Of a stretch of 64,000 bases of DNA, positions 12,401 to 25,353 are shown piece by piece. Within the stretch, counting starts at the first letter, position 1. Each line of letters starts with the position of its first letter. Location: the NCBI RefSeq assembly GCF_000340215.1, contig NW_006921552.1, positions 282,487-346,486 of the forward strand, written 5' to 3'. The stretch comes from Pseudocercospora fijiensis CIRAD86 (Eukaryota; Ascomycota; Dothideomycetes; Mycosphaerellales; Mycosphaerellaceae). The notes under the pieces are model-generated. The model was given only the letters and a program-made list of their open reading frames with translations, ran no database searches and had not been told where the DNA came from. The position numbers and the translations under genes are program-made.

Positions 12401-15400
12401 GTTCCTAAGCCTTAGTAATATTACGAGCTTTTAGCCTTCTTCTTGTTCTTTACGCTAGTCTAATACTCGTCTAACAACTCGGTTATATCTTTAAAAGAGG
12501 CTTTAGCTTCCTACGAGTCCTATTTAGGTAAATAGCCTTGCTATCTTAACAGGTACTCCTTCTTGCCTTGTCTAGTTCGGTGCTTTAGGATGCGTTCTAT
12601 AGACTATAGCTCTTCGCTATTAGCTAGTATATCCTCGGATTTAGTAGATACTTCATCCCCTTCGCGTAGGTAGTACGGCTTAAGGAGGGATATATAGAAG
12701 GTATTATAGATAGTATAATAAGGTAGAAGCTACAACTAATAGGCCTATATACCCTTAGCCTCTCGAATGCGGAATAGGCTAATGTATCTTAGTACGAGCT
12801 TAGGTCTTGTTTTACTATTAGGGGATAGGTGTTTGCGGATACGGAGGTTCTTCGTACTAAGTATAACTATATCGCCTTGCTTAAAGGTTATTAGTATATA
12901 GTGTTTGTTATAATAGGCCTTCTAATAGGCCTAGGCCTTTGCTAGTTTGTTAGCTATCTTAGCGTGAATTTCTCGTATCTTTTAAACCCTCTTAATAGCT
13001 GCTAGTGTTTTAGGTACTTAACGCGCTTCCCTTTCCTTACGCTCGGCCTCGAGCGATAGGGGGTCTTATAGCATAGCAGCGTTCTAGCCTATTATAGCGA
13101 AATAAGGTAACACCTTAGTAGATAAGTAGACACTATTATTATATACGAATTCGGCTAGTTATAGAAGGTTAACCTAGTTGTTAGGGTTCTTATTAATATA
13201 GCTACGCAGGTACTGCTATAGCGTAGCATTTTGCCTCTCTATTTAACCGTTAGTCTATAGATAGAAGGCTGTTAATAGCCGATGCTTTAGTCTTAGCTAT
13301 AGGCATATCTCGCTCTAATAGTGCGATATTAGTATCGATCTACGATCGGATACAATCCTCTTAGGGGTTCCCTAATAGGTATAGAAGATATTAGTCTATA
13401 GCGCCTCTACTATATTAATAGTAGTCTAATCCTTACGCGCCGGGATATATCGAGCGCCTTTAGTAAATCGATCTACTATAATAAGGATAGTATTATATAC
13501 GTCCTTACTACTCTTACGCTTAGTAGGCGGAAGGCCTATAATAAAGTCTATTATAAGCTCTGCGAATAGCTTCCTAGGAACAGGAAGTAAAGAAAACTCG
13601 CTAAATAGCAAGTGCTTTAGTGCTTTAATACGCTAGTATACTATATAGGTCTGTACGTATTCTTTTATATACCGTTTACTATTCGGCTAGTAGTATATAC
13701 GCAATAGTAGCTCGTGCGACCTCTCTATACTATAGTAACTAGCGAGCTTACTATTATAGTGCCTCTTTAAAAGCTCTTGTCTAATTAATTGTTTAGCGGG
13801 GATATAGTATCTGCCTTTAAACTTTAAGTAACCCTTATCGTCGATCGACTAATTATTACTCTTACTAGATCGAGTCGCCCGTCTACTTACAAGCCTATTA
13901 ATACATTCGATAGCAAAGGCGTCCCTCTACTAAGCACGTAATAGCTTATCTATAAACGATTAACTATCCCTATTTGTAAGGTTAGGTAATAGCACCCGTA
14001 CTATCGAACGAGGTACGTATTATATATATCTAATAGCACTAGCAGCCGGAACTACTATAACCTCTTCTATAGTGCTATCGCTATATAGGCTATTACTATA
14101 GATAGCAATGTCTTTAATCGAGTTATTATAGCTCGAGCGATCTACGTCCTTTCTAACGTATACTAGAAGAACGACAACTCCGCTATAGTATTTATTACTG
14201 CCGCGGGGTCCGGAAGTCCGCTTATCCTACGCTTGCTTATTAATAATATAGTCTATAGCAATCTTATGCTATAGGGTTAGAAATAATAAATTAATGTACT
14301 AAGTATCGCTATCGTAATTAGGTCGCCTCGATAGGCTATTAGTAGGGTTACTTACCCCTAGCCGATATAATATATTAAAATCGAACCTAGCGAGGTAGAC
14401 GGCCTATCTAGCCTATCGACCTATAACCCTTATAACCTTAGTAATACTACGTAGGTTGTTATAGTCCGTATAGACCTAAATTGTATACTAAGCACTATCG
14501 AGATAGTAGCGCTAGTACTTAAAGGCTTCTACGATTGCTAAGAGCTCTTACTCGTAGGTCTCGTATCGACGTTCTATATCGATTATCTTCCGTAAAAAGA
14601 AGGCAATTAGGTACTAGTAATTGTTATTATCTAATTGCTATAACATAATAGCCGATATAGCGAACTGTAAAGCGTTAGTCTTAATACAGATCTGCTTACT
14701 TAGTATAAAATAGTATAATAAGGGGACTTCGGTAAAGCGTTGCTTTAGACCGTTAAAAGCGGCTTATACTCTATTAGTCTATTTAAACTCTCTAGTTAGG
14801 TTAGCCTTAGTTTTAGTAAGCTTAGTTAATAGTATTATATACCTCGAATAGCCCTTAATAAAGCGGCGATAGAAGTTAGCAAAGCCGAGGAACGACTATA
14901 GCTCCTTAAGTAACGTAGGAATAGGCTATTTAGTAATTGTTTTAATCCGATTAGGATTAGCCTTAACACTATCGGTTAATACGATAAAGCTAAGGAAGGC
15001 TACCTCCTTAGTAGTAAAGGTGCATTTAGAGGGTTTGTAATATAAGCTATAGGCCTATAGGCGGTCGAGCACCTTACGTACTATAGCCTAGTACTCTATA
15101 ATATTAGGTAAATAGGTGTAAACTAGGATGCTATCTAAGTAAACTATATAGAGATAGTCTAATAAGCCCGAAAGGGCTCGGTTAATATAGGACTAGAATA
15201 TTATAGGGGCGTTTGCTAACCTAAATAGTATAACTAGGTACTTAAAATAGCTATAGCGAGTGCGGAAGGCTATTTTCTATTCGTCGCCCTTACGAATACG
15301 GATGCGATAGTATATATCCCTAATGTCTAATATAGTATAAAAATAGGCGCTAGATAGGCGATCGAGGGTCTTATTAATAAGCGGGAGTAGACAGCGGTCC

Positions 15401-16440
15401 TTAATAGTAATAGCGTTAAGCCTACGATAATCGATATATAGACGTAGGCTACTATCTTTCTTAGGTACGAATAGGATAGGTATACTAGTAGGGCTATTGC
15501 TATACTAAATTCGACTATTAGCTAGGTTCTTATCTAGGTACTTACGCAATATAGCAAGCTCTCTCTTACTAAGGTTGTAGAGTAGCCTAAAAGGCACCTC
15601 CTTACCCTATATAATATCGATCTTATAGTCCGTCTCTTTAAATATAGGCAACGTCGATACTAGGTAGTATTTAAATATATTAATATAGGTCTCTCGAATA
15701 GGCTATAGTATACGAGTAAGCTAATTAGGGTCTATGCTATTAGGGGGCATAGGTTCGTCGTTATTGCTACTAATTAGGTCGGTAGTCGGATTAGCTAGAG
15801 TTAGGTTGCTAATAAATAGGACCCTAATATCGTTAGGGCACTCGCTAACGTCGATATACTTAATGTCCTCTTTCCTAGCGATTCCAAATCGCTACTATTA
15901 GAGGCCTAAGTCTATAGTAATAGCGTAGTGCTTAAGAATAGGGTTGCTAATAACAAAATCGGATAGAAGGCTATCTATGTCTACTACGTAGGCGGTAAAA
16001 TCTAATAAGCGCTTATTGCCGAGGTCGTCTCTTAGGACTATAGGGATATAGTAGGCCCTATAGGTTAAGTGCCGGGCGTTATTCAACTAAGTAAGGGTTA
16101 GTAGGTTAGCCCTATTTAATTGTCGAAGGTCTAATTGCTTAGCTAAGCGATAGCTAAAAAGGGCACTAACTGAATTTCCTAGATCTAGTATAACCTTAGT
16201 TTAATAGTTAGTGCCCTTTGTATCCTATATAAGGTAGGTACGTAAAATAGCTAGTACAATATCGATAGTTTTACGCTATATAAGGCTAACAGTTAGTGCG
16301 ACGCCTAATCTTTTTTCGACTAATTAGAAGGGCCGATAGGGGTAGCGTTAGCGGCTAAGAGGTGCTTTCGGTATTTAGCGGTAGTACGGTCGATTCGGGC
16401 CTAGTCCTTAGGTTTGTTATATTAGCCTAGTAGATAGCTA
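12400..16440 (-). pseudogene. pol: Gypsy2 pol: protease, RT, RNase H, integrase, chromodomain
   Basis: Minus-strand readings: a protease-region segment at 16086-15898 (LLSDFVISNPILKHYAITID); an RT box near 15125-15150 reading YLDSILVY, so the second catalytic Asp is gone; an integrase core at 13611-13426 (FIIGLPPTKRK, ILIIVDRFTKGARYIPARKD); and a chromodomain at about 12620-12460 (SIERILKHR, KKEYLLRWQGY after reading TAG as Trp). The chromodomain places it among chromoviruses, whose integrases target heterochromatin. Stops are numerous and nearly all TAG or TAA. Confidence 0.9.
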
Positions 16441-16442
16441 GT

Positions 16443-16450
16443 GCTATTAC
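16443..16450. repeat. hAT-R target-site duplication, left copy (8 bp)
   Basis: GCTATTAC here and GCTATTAT at 30568-30575 flank the inverted termini. Eight base pairs is the hAT-superfamily duplication length. The single difference is a C/T transition. Confidence 0.8.
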
Positions 16451-16470
16451 TAGACCCCGTAGTAGTTCGG
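16451..16470. repeat. hAT-R left terminal inverted repeat
   Basis: TAGACCCCGTAGTAGTTCGG is the exact reverse complement of 30548-30567. A second partial copy of the inner half in inverted form (CCGAACTAC, 16474-16482) follows, so the tip can fold back on itself. Confidence 0.88.
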
Positions 16471-16586
16471 TTTCCGAACTACTAAACGTATATAGTTTAG
16501 TTTCTTAGCGGCGAACTAGCTCCCTAGTTCCGGTTTAGTTTTTTCGAACTCTATAGATTCCTAGTTTAAACTAGAGACTATATTAG

Positions 16587-16860
16587 TTTTACTATAAGGA
16601 TACTCTTATTCGACTGCCGGCTACGATTGCCGGCTATAATAGTAACTATATTACATTTACTACGCTCTTTTGCCGTTACTAGGGCGTAGTTGCCGTTACT
16701 AGGGCGTAGTTTTACTATAAAGACACTCTTATTCGACTACCGGCTACGATTGCCGGCTATAATAGTTACTAGGTTATATTTACTACGCTCTATTGCCGTT
16801 ACTAGGGCGTAGTTGCCGTTACTAGGCTATAGTTACTATTACCGGGGCGTAGTTGCTATA
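16587..16860. repeat. Subterminal 123-bp tandem repeats of hAT-R
   Basis: A unit starting TTTTACTATAA is present at 16587 and 16710 (period 123). Each contains a pair of GCCGGCTA motifs and one or more GCCGTTACTAGGGCGTAGT units of 19-20 bp. A related sequence, TACTATAGTAGGATACTATT, recurs at about 28288. Repeated subterminal motifs are typical transposase-binding regions in hAT elements; that role here is inference. Confidence 0.75.
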
Positions 16861-17327
16861 GTTGCGAAAGCTTACCTATATAACGTTACGTAGGCGGTAA
16901 CAATTAGGGGTTCGCGATATTTTTATACTTTTTAAATTCTTCCTCTATACCTATACCGATAATAACTACTATACGCTACGCCCCCGCCCCTTTTCCTTAT
17001 AATAGCAAGAGAGAAGCGCGCCGCGCGCTAAATAGAAGATAGAACTAAAGACCGCGAGTTTGTTTTACCTAAGTGTCTAACTAAAAAGCGTAAGACTAAA
17101 GAGGAGTACTCTACGAAGAAGAATTCCGTACGAGACCGCGAGAGAAAGGAGAAGATAGATAAGGATAAAAGAGCTAAAGATAAGAGAAGAAAGGCGCGGA
17201 ATAAGGCATTCTATCGATAGCTAGCGCCTATAGAAAAAAGTAAAGGTTAGAATAAGAAGATAAGCTAAGAGAAGGCTAAGAGGAGGAAAGAATTGCGGCT
17301 AGTTTTCGAGCGTAAAGTTCTAGTAGC

Positions 17328-17421
17328 GTAAGTTAATCTAGCTAGCGGCCGTAGCCGGCAGCCGTAGCCGGTAGCTATAGCCGGTATATTTTTCTTTAAG
17401 ACGTTAACTAATAGCATTTAG
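17328..17421 (+). other. Predicted intron with GTAGCCGG repeats (hAT-R transposase)
   Basis: Donor GTAAGT, branch-like TTAACTAAT and acceptor CATTTAG are all present, and splicing joins GC with A to keep frame. The inside is mostly repeats of the GTAGCCGG/GCCGGC motif. Confidence 0.6.
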
Positions 17422-19298
17422 ACCTATAGCCGCTACCTCTATCGATACGACCGATAGTAACGGAGATATTTAGATAGCCGAGAACAATAATACTAGAGTT
17501 TAGGATACCGCGAGAGAGCTTAATACTAAGAATAAAGGAACTAAAAAAAGCGAGGAGATACCCTACGTCGATCTAGTAATAGGTATAGTCTTAGGGCCTA
17601 ACGCTATAGACGATAAGCGCTAGGAGTAGATCGAGTATAGTTAAAGAGACGAGATACTAGTAAAGGGCTAAGGTATAAGTCCTATTAATCTAGAAAATTA
17701 TAGTTAAAGCTACTACGAAAAGCCAGTAAGGATTAGAATCGAGACTAGTCGTCTTTATATCCTCGATATAGAGTAGAAGTTTCTTTATTAGTATTAGAGC
17801 GAAGCCTTTACGTCTATAAAGGCAAAGTGGCTTACGATTAATACGATCGCGGCTAGGTATCTAGAGACGGTAGAAGTGTTACTAAAGGAGGAAGGGGTAT
17901 AGGTAATTATTCTATACTCGGTATATATAGCCGGCGTTCGTAGCCGGTAGATACTAATAGTTAAATAGAAAGCGTTTCTCGAGGGCAGAGTGCTACTACT
18001 ATATAAAATCTTTACTAAGGCAGAGAGGGCCTATATCCGGAATCTAAGCGCCTAGTAGGATAGGTTAGCGTTAGAATTCTCTAAATCTCTATATAAGGCT
18101 CTAAAGGATTACCTATTTTAGCGATACGGCTTTATCTCGACTACTCCGTAGGTACCCGACGAAGCTCGAGCGCTCTTTAAGGTCTTTACTAAGAAGCGGA
18201 AGGAGTTCGAGGATTAGGATTAGTTAATAGAGCTATTAGTTAGTCTTAGGTTTCGTAGTTATCCTCGGCCTAAGCATTTGCTTATTAAGTGTCTTATACC
18301 GAAAGAGGATAGATTAAGACTAAAAACGAGCTTAGATTCGTTAGGTATAGTAGCTCGGTTCCGTTAGTAGGAGAGAGCCGCCGTATAGAAGGCAAAATTC
18401 AGGTAGTTAGAGTAGCTAGGAAAGAAATTCTAGTAGTTAGGCTAGCTAGGGCAGCTAGGAAAAAAAAATCTAGTAGTTAGGTAGCTAGGAAATAAAAAAA
18501 AAGGTAGCTAGCTATTTACTACCTAGCTATTCCTAACGATACGATACTATAAAAGAAAGGGTGTTTCCCTATAGCTACTAGTATATATCTACTACTCCTA
18601 AGTCCTTACCTTACCGTACGAAACCTTAAAACATACCGACCGACATTGTATATATACTAGGCGCTATACTAGGAAGGGTAATAACGAGACGATAGTCGAA
18701 ATAGTCTAGTATACGAGCGAGATTGCGACAACGTCGAGAGGAGGTCGTATACTTACCTTCGAGCCTATCGAGTCCTAGACGACGATTAGGGCTAGATTTA
18801 TCCTCTCCGAATCCTAGTAGTAGGAATTTATTATAGGGTACTACTACCTAGTCCTTACCTTTATAGAGTCTAAGTAGAAGGTTATTCGGAGATATAAGAA
18901 TATCGAGTATTAACCCGGAAATCTTCGAAAAGGCTAGCTAGGCGTATCTTTAGAAACCCGAGTATATAGAGCAGTTTCATTAATAGGTCTATAAGATATA
19001 GTTCCCTTTATACTTACGTTCGAAGGAGTATAAACTCCGGAAGTACTCGATACGATAGGGGAGTAAGGAGCGAACGGATACATTCTAGAAGTTCTTTATA
19101 GAGGGGGCATTGTACCGTTATACGACTTCTCGACTTAAAGGTTAACTAGTAATTATCTACAACTTCTACGGTTTAATCTTAAAATACCCGAAACTAGGGG
19201 ATAGGAACTTATCGCCTACGAACTATCTCTATTCTAAACGGTATCGGGAGTCTTAAGGAGAGAGGAGAGTTAATATAGATATAGCGTTCTAGAAAGAG

Positions 19299-19377
19299 GT
19301 ACGTCTTCTAAAATGCCGGCTATAGCTACCGGCTATAGCTACCGGCTATAGATTCCGGCTACTTTAATTAACCGTAG
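19299..19377 (+). other. Predicted intron with four CCGGCTA repeats (hAT-R transposase)
   Basis: Donor GTACGT, acceptor CCGTAG. The exon codons GAG and AGA abut in frame (reading ...FQKE then RSSQLLQ). The interior carries CCGGCTATAGCTA repeats at 19316-19360. Confidence 0.6.
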
Positions 19378-19886
19378 AGATCTAGCTAATTATTATAGGC
19401 TACGCTTAAGGAAGCTCTAGGATCAAAGGCTACCGATTTCTCCTCCGAAGACTTTAAGCAACTATCAAACGAAATGCTAGCTATAAACGGTCTTCCGGAA
19501 GACTTCTACGAAAGGGAGTCTATATAGAAGATATATCTATATCTTATAAACTACCCTCCCCTATTTCTCGGTACGATAACCTAGCGTATTATATTTAAAA
19601 AGAACAAAGAGGCTACGTTAGACGATTTTCGGGAGATCCTCCGTAATACTCGCCGAGTAGCTATTGCTATCGATAGCTAGTTAAGCCGGACTATAAGAGC
19701 CTCCTTCCTCTCGATTATACTATACTTTATTAATTCGGATTAGAAACTCTAGGAAATTATAATCGGATTCCCTAAAATTCTAGGTTCCTATACTAGTAAG
19801 GATATAGCGAAGCTTATCTATACGGTAATAGATAGGGTTAGCGTAATAACGAAACTAATCTCGATTACTACGGATAACGCTAGTAA

Positions 19887-19903
19887 TAATCGAATATTAT
19901 ATA
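19887..19903. repeat. LINE target-site duplication, left copy (17 bp)
   Basis: TAATCGAATATTATATA is repeated exactly at 24839-24855. It falls inside the hAT transposase reading frame. Confidence 0.93.
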
Positions 19904-20079
19904 GATAGATAGATAGATATTTCATTTGCCTATTGTAGTGCCTTTCGGCCTATGTAGGTCTGTTTCTATGTATTGTTTTAGGTAGGAAACTAACTTAGTT
20001 AGTGAAAACCTCCCTTCTGTCCTATTTATAAGTGTTAATCTTCCTCGTTTCCTTGTTTTCCTTCCTTTAGGGTATACTA

Positions 20080-23000
20080 GTGTTATAGTTGTTGCCCTCT
20101 AACTACCTTGCCTACTACCCTGCCCTTCTTTCCCCCTCTTCTTCCCTCCTTCTTATCTACTCCTTAGTTTCCCTTACTAGTGCGAATTGTTATATAAATC
20201 CCTGTTTAATAATCTACTTTACTATCCTCTTTAGGTCTTCTTTGCTCTAGATTAGTTTGTCGTATTCCCTTTCTATTGCTTTTAGTCTCTAATCACTTCT
20301 ACCTTCTAACTATTAAGGGTAGACTAGCAGTATATACTTAGGGTTCTAAGATTAGTAGCTATACTAGCAAGCTCTGCTTTCAATTCCTAAGACGTTTCTT
20401 CTAAATAGGTAAGATCTAAGTATAATGTATTTAGATCTAATTTAGATAGCTAGGCTTACCTCGGCCCTGTTTAGGTCCTTATAGAGCTAGTAGTTGTATT
20501 AACCAAATTTGATTAGTGCCTTTAGGGTTCCTAGTCTAACTTGTGTTTTGTTCTATTCCTGCTCCTATAAGTATCTAGCAATTGATTCTACTAGGCTTTG
20601 TTTCTCTCCCTTTAGCTTATCTTCCTTTAGCCTTATATTTAGTCCCTAAAGCTCTTTCTCTAGCATTTCTCTTATTAAGACTCTATATTGCTCTAGGTCT
20701 TTAACTTTCTAGGGAGTTATTTGTAGTCTGTCTCGCCTCCTAGTCCTAATGTACTAGGCTTTTATCTTGTCTAGTGCCTTTTAGATAGTCTATTAGGCTA
20801 GGTATTCTATTGTCTTTACTGTATATTGGTGTCTTAGTCCCTTAAAGTATTGTTTAACTAGTGGGATCCCTAATTCCATTTCCACTACCCTTATTAGTAT
20901 AGTTTTATATACTCCTAGGATTTTCTTTAGGCTTTGGGTTTAGGACCTGCTAACTAGTTGCTTAATCCTCTTTAGTGTTTTCTCCTAGGCTGTCTATATC
21001 TATGCTCTATATAGCATTGCTAGCTTAACAATTGCTTTGTATATAATTTTGGCTTTCTCGAATATAGCCCCCTATATAGAGGCTATAAGCCTATTGATAG
21101 ATTATATATTAGCATCTGCCCTCTGCTTTGCCTTCTTTACTTATAGTCCCTAATTCAGTTTTAGATCTAGCTAGATCCCTAGTACCCTAAGCTCTGCTAA
21201 TGGTTGGGTTTTAAAGCCTTAGATAGTGATTGATTGCTTTATATTATAGGTTGATTTAGCCTTACTAAAGTGGATAAGCTAGTACTTTTCTAGGGCGAAT
21301 TTTGCTCTATGCCTCCTTACCTATTTTTTATACTCCTAGTGCTTCTCTTCTAGGATCTTATAGTTAGTTTCTATTGTCTTAGACTAGGCTAGGATGTTTG
21401 TATCGTCTATAAACCCTAATACTAATGTGTTCTTTGATTCTAGGAGTAGGAGTAGGTCTGCTATAAAGATAAGGAAGAGGATTAGGGAGAGTGTTAATCC
21501 TTAGGGGATTCCCTTTTTAGTTAGTATTAGGTCTAATTTGAATTTGCCTAGAATAAGCTATATTGATCTTTCCTATAGGAAGGACTAGATGAATTAGACT
21601 ATCTAGTTTAGTATAGCTTTCTGTTTAAGTATATATAGGAGCCTTTTATAGGAGATATTATTAAAGGCTCCTAAGATATTAAGGGAGAGGAGGGTTGCTA
21701 CCTAGTTTTAACTATAGTGCTAGATATGTTTGATCTGTTCTATAATTAGTTCTATAGCTATTAGTGTTGACCTCTTCTTTCTTCCTCCTATCTAGCCTTT
21801 AGGAAGGATGTTCCTTTCCTCGGCAAAGGTTATTAGCCTTTTAGCGACAATTTTTTCTAGTACCTTGCCTATTGTATTGAGTAGGGCTATTAGTCTATAG
21901 GCCTTAAGCTGTATATAGTCTTCCTTCTAGGGCTTCCTTAGCACTACTGTTAGGGACTTCCTAAATAGTCTTAGGTAGTGTCCTAGTACTAGGCTTTATA
22001 AAAAGATATTAGCTAGTACTAGGGCTAGCCCCTTCCTACATGCTTTTAGAAGTTTGTTATAGATCTTGTCTTCTCCTAGTACCTTATTGCCTAGAATTTT
22101 CTTTAGGATCCTTTTAATAGTTTCGGGTTTGACCTAGGTGTCTCTTAGTGTGCCTAGTAGTAGAGTCTCTTGTTCTTTCTCCTTTATATCTAATAGGTCT
22201 GCTTGTACCTTTCTATAGAAGAAGTGTTGGCCTAAGGCTCTTGCTTTCCCTTCTATTATAGTCTATATTTGTCCTTGTTAGTCTATAATGTCCGGGAATT
22301 GTAGTAGTATATCCTTATCCTGTTTAGGTCTCCTTACCTATTTAGCTATCCTCTATATCTCCTCTAGTTTCTTTATAATCATTCCTATTATAGATCTCTA
22401 TTCTTGTATCTTATCTTTCTTAATCTAGATCTTCTTTTCCTAGTAGGCTTTATTATAGTTGTCCTATGCTTCCTAGGTATAGGTTTATGTCTACTGCCTC
22501 CTAGCCTTCCTTGCTACTTTAACCTTCCTTATACACTTACTAGTCTAGTATAGTTGCTAGTATAGTGAATGTTTCTTTGCTAGGGTATGCTTTCTAGCTA
22601 CCTGTTTTAGGATTCCTATTAGTTTCTCTACTGCCTTATTAATATCCTCTAGCCTTAGTAGGTACTTTGTTAAGAGTTCCTCTAGTTTTAGGTCCCTTTC
22701 TAGTTCCTCCCTAATCCTGCCCTATTAGGTACCTTTCTAGTTAAGCTTCTCCTCTAGTTCCCTTTCCTAATTAGCTTAGACATTTAGCTCAATCTGTACC
22801 GGGAAGTGGTCTAATAATTCTTCTAGTTCCTAGTTGACCCTATATCTTATAATCCTATTCCTAATCTAATGTAATATAAAGTATAGGTCTAGTATGCTAC
22901 TACTTCCTCTTACCTCCTAAGTAATTAGTCCCTTTAGGGTAACAATTTCTATTCCTTCCTTCTCTAATATATTAATTAGTCTTCCTACTAGGAAGTAGTA

Positions 23001-23480
23001 AGCTAGAGTAAAGTCTAAGCCCTAGAGGGGGTAGTAGAGGTTGAAATCCCTAAGTAGGATTTAGTAGGTATTCCCCTAGATAACTTTAGGTAGTCTTTCT
23101 AGGGTTTTTAGTTAGGTACTGCTTCTTAAGTCTAGTAGTAGGTTATATATATAGTAGACTTAGAGTGTGCCTTAGGATGTCTCTACTTAAACTAATATTA
23201 GGTCCCTATCCTCCTATAGTATAGCCTACTAGGTTTCTATATCTATCTCTTTGCTAATATAGATGCATGTCCTTAGGGCTCCCTAGTTGTAGATAATTAG
23301 GTAGTATCTTAGGTCTTTAACTGTTACTAGTCTCTTTATATATAGGTTAAGCTAGGGCTCTTAGATTGCAATAATGTAATGTTCTTTTAGGTTTAGTGCT
23401 TAAAGGAAGCTCCTCTATACCTTATCTTTGCTCTTATTGACATTGTACTATATAATATTTAGTAATGTTGTAATGTTTAT
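20080..23480 (-). pseudogene. LINE ORF2: endonuclease-reverse transcriptase
   Basis: The minus strand carries the RT catalytic box at about 21420-21380, reading FIDDTNILA then a TAG where Trp is expected and SKT; FIDD is intact. Upstream (higher coordinates, about 23480-22700) is the expected place of the apurinic-endonuclease-like domain. Stops are mostly TAG from TGG, meaning C-to-T changes on the plus strand. Downstream coding-like sequence continues to about 20.1 kb. Domain content follows the Tad1 family; I did not delimit an RNase H domain. Confidence 0.82.
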
Positions 23481-23699
23481 TAGGTTTTATCTATATCATT
23501 TCCCTATAAGTTTTCCTTTAGTCTTCCCTTACTTTAGACTAACATTTAACTAAGCTTTGTCTACCCTACTTCCTTTCCTACTATGTTAAGGTATCTTAGT
23601 CTCCCTAGTTGCTAGTAACTCTCTTATGCTAGTAAGGCCCTAAATGTAAACCTATTATCTTGTCTAGACCTCTTTTATAGCACTTAGCTAGGTTGCTTC

Positions 23700-24770
23700 T
23701 ATACCTAGCTGCCCTAGCTTGTTATATATCTTCTTAGTGTATTGATTCTAGCTTCCTTTGCCTTCCTAGCTACCTGTATTCTTACTAGGCATTCCTTCGC
23801 CTAAGAGGGGTGTCTTTTAGTACAGTATATATATCTTGCTTCTCCCTTATATGCTTTGCATTCTTTAACCTAGTAATCCCCTATATAATAGGAGCAGGTG
23901 TTAGTTGTCTTTATATACTTAGCTGCTAAGTGTCTATAGTGTTGATATTTGAAGCACTGTATTATCCTATAGTTGCTTCTGTATATCTCTGTTTCCAATC
24001 TTTTAAAGTCTTAGAACAGCCCCTAGTCTAGTACTATATTAGCTTGCTCTGCACTCCCTACCTAGATAATTAGGGAAGACTACTTCTTAGTCTCTTCGAT
24101 TTTCCTTTTAATCTATGCCACTTTTGTAATCTTTAGGCCTAGGCATATAGCTTAGTTTTGTCTCTATAGGCTCTTAATATCCTATTCTTCCTTAAAGCTT
24201 CTTATTATACTATAGGCTATAATTATGAATTGCTATTAGGAGACCTTTACTGTTTTCCCTATCTTAGTTGTCTATTCTTTTTATGTTTCTAGCTTCTTTT
24301 TGTCCTACTCTTATACTATAAACAGCTTAATTACCCCTTTACCTTCGTTCCTAGCCCTAATTACCTCTTTAACTACAATTCTTTCTATAATCTCTTTCCC
24401 TATAAGTCCTTAGATTTCCTTTTGCTCCTATAGGTCCGTAATATAGACTCTAACTACTGTCCTCGGGGGTTTTAGCGCCTCCTAACTAGCTACTGCTGCC
24501 TAGGTGCGGTAGTTTAGGCTTGTCTCCTATTGTTTCTTCGTAATCTTTGCTACGACTGTATTAGCTACCTTTGTAATTACGTAGCTTGCCTAGCTGTAGA
24601 TTGCTTTTAGTCCTCTAAGGAGTTCTAAGATTATTATCCTATATGCCCTCTTAGGGGTTCTTCTATCTTCCGCCTTTAGTACCTCCTCTACCCTAGTATA
24701 TAGTGCTTTCTATTCGTCCTCCCTTCCTTCTTAACTGTCTTCCCTTCGTCTCTAATTGTTCGCTACTATT
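23700..24770 (-). pseudogene. LINE ORF1: gag-like protein with CCHC zinc knuckles
   Basis: At about 23970-23800 the minus strand reads QCFKYQHYRHLAAKYIKTTN, then NTCSYYIGDY and CIYC-like remnants (YIYCTKRHPS). This is the tandem zinc-knuckle pattern of Tad-type ORF1, with several Cys changed to Tyr by TG-to-TA mutation. The N-terminal half is Lys/Glu-rich. The start codon is not identified. Confidence 0.72.
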
Positions 24771-24838
24771 CTCCCTTAAGAAACTATATATCCCTTTCGA
24801 TGTGCGCGTTAAATAGATCTTATAAATATATATTACTT

Positions 24839-24855
24839 TAATCGAATATTATATA
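24839..24855. repeat. LINE target-site duplication, right copy
   Basis: Exact repeat of 19887-19903. The hAT transposase frame resumes immediately after it. Confidence 0.93.
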
Positions 24856-25284
24856 AGGCGTTATATATATAATTCACTCGTATATATCTTTGAAATTACT
24901 AATTATATCGATAGGGTCGAGTATATAGAGGAGATTATAAGGTCTATAATCTAGCTTAATCTTCCGAATATTAAGCTCGCTACGATTCCAAATACGTACG
25001 ATAATACGTACGACGATAACGATAAAGAGGAGCCTAGTAATAGCCCTAGCCCTATTAAATCGGAGCCGACGTCGTTGCTAGTTATATCCCTATAGAAGTT
25101 TTCCTACCTCGCTTATATAGTTTAAATCGCGATCCGAGCCCTCTTTAAGACGCTTAAAATTGTACTATTAAACGACGACTAATAGAAGATCCTAGATAAG
25201 GATAAAGTAAAGTCGAAAGTCGAGAAACTCGTTATAGTAATAAGATAGGATAAGGTAGAGAGGCTCGCTCTCGTTTTATATAAG

Positions 25285-25353
25285 GTATAACTTTTGTCCG
25301 TAGCCGGTACCTATAGCTAGCAACCTAGTATAGTTCTAACTCTTTTTCTCTAG
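25285..25353 (+). other. Predicted intron with GTAGCCGG motif (hAT-R transposase)
   Basis: Donor GTATAA. A textbook fungal 3' end consists of CTAAC, a pyrimidine run and CTCTAG. The exons AAG and CTT join in frame. The homologous intron in hAT-L (about 33345-33415, reverse strand) carries the same CTAAC end with a degraded motif. Confidence 0.55.

Larger units (their letters stand above)
19904..24838 (-). mobile_element. Full-length Tad1-type LINE (non-LTR retrotransposon)
   Basis: About 4.9 kb, flanked by the 17-bp duplication. The 3' end, at the low coordinate, is a (TATC)n/(GATA)n tail of about five units instead of poly(A). The minus strand encodes ORF1 with zinc knuckles and ORF2 with endonuclease and reverse transcriptase. 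The plus strand keeps many TpG but few CpA, so RIP acted almost only on one strand. A 5'-truncated relative sits at 26867-27964 in opposite orientation. Confidence 0.93.

Noticed and set aside
17928..17967. Additional hAT intron with GCCGG motifs
   Set aside because: Donor GTATAT and acceptor CTAATAG are present, but removing 40 bp breaks the frame that otherwise continues unspliced on both sides.
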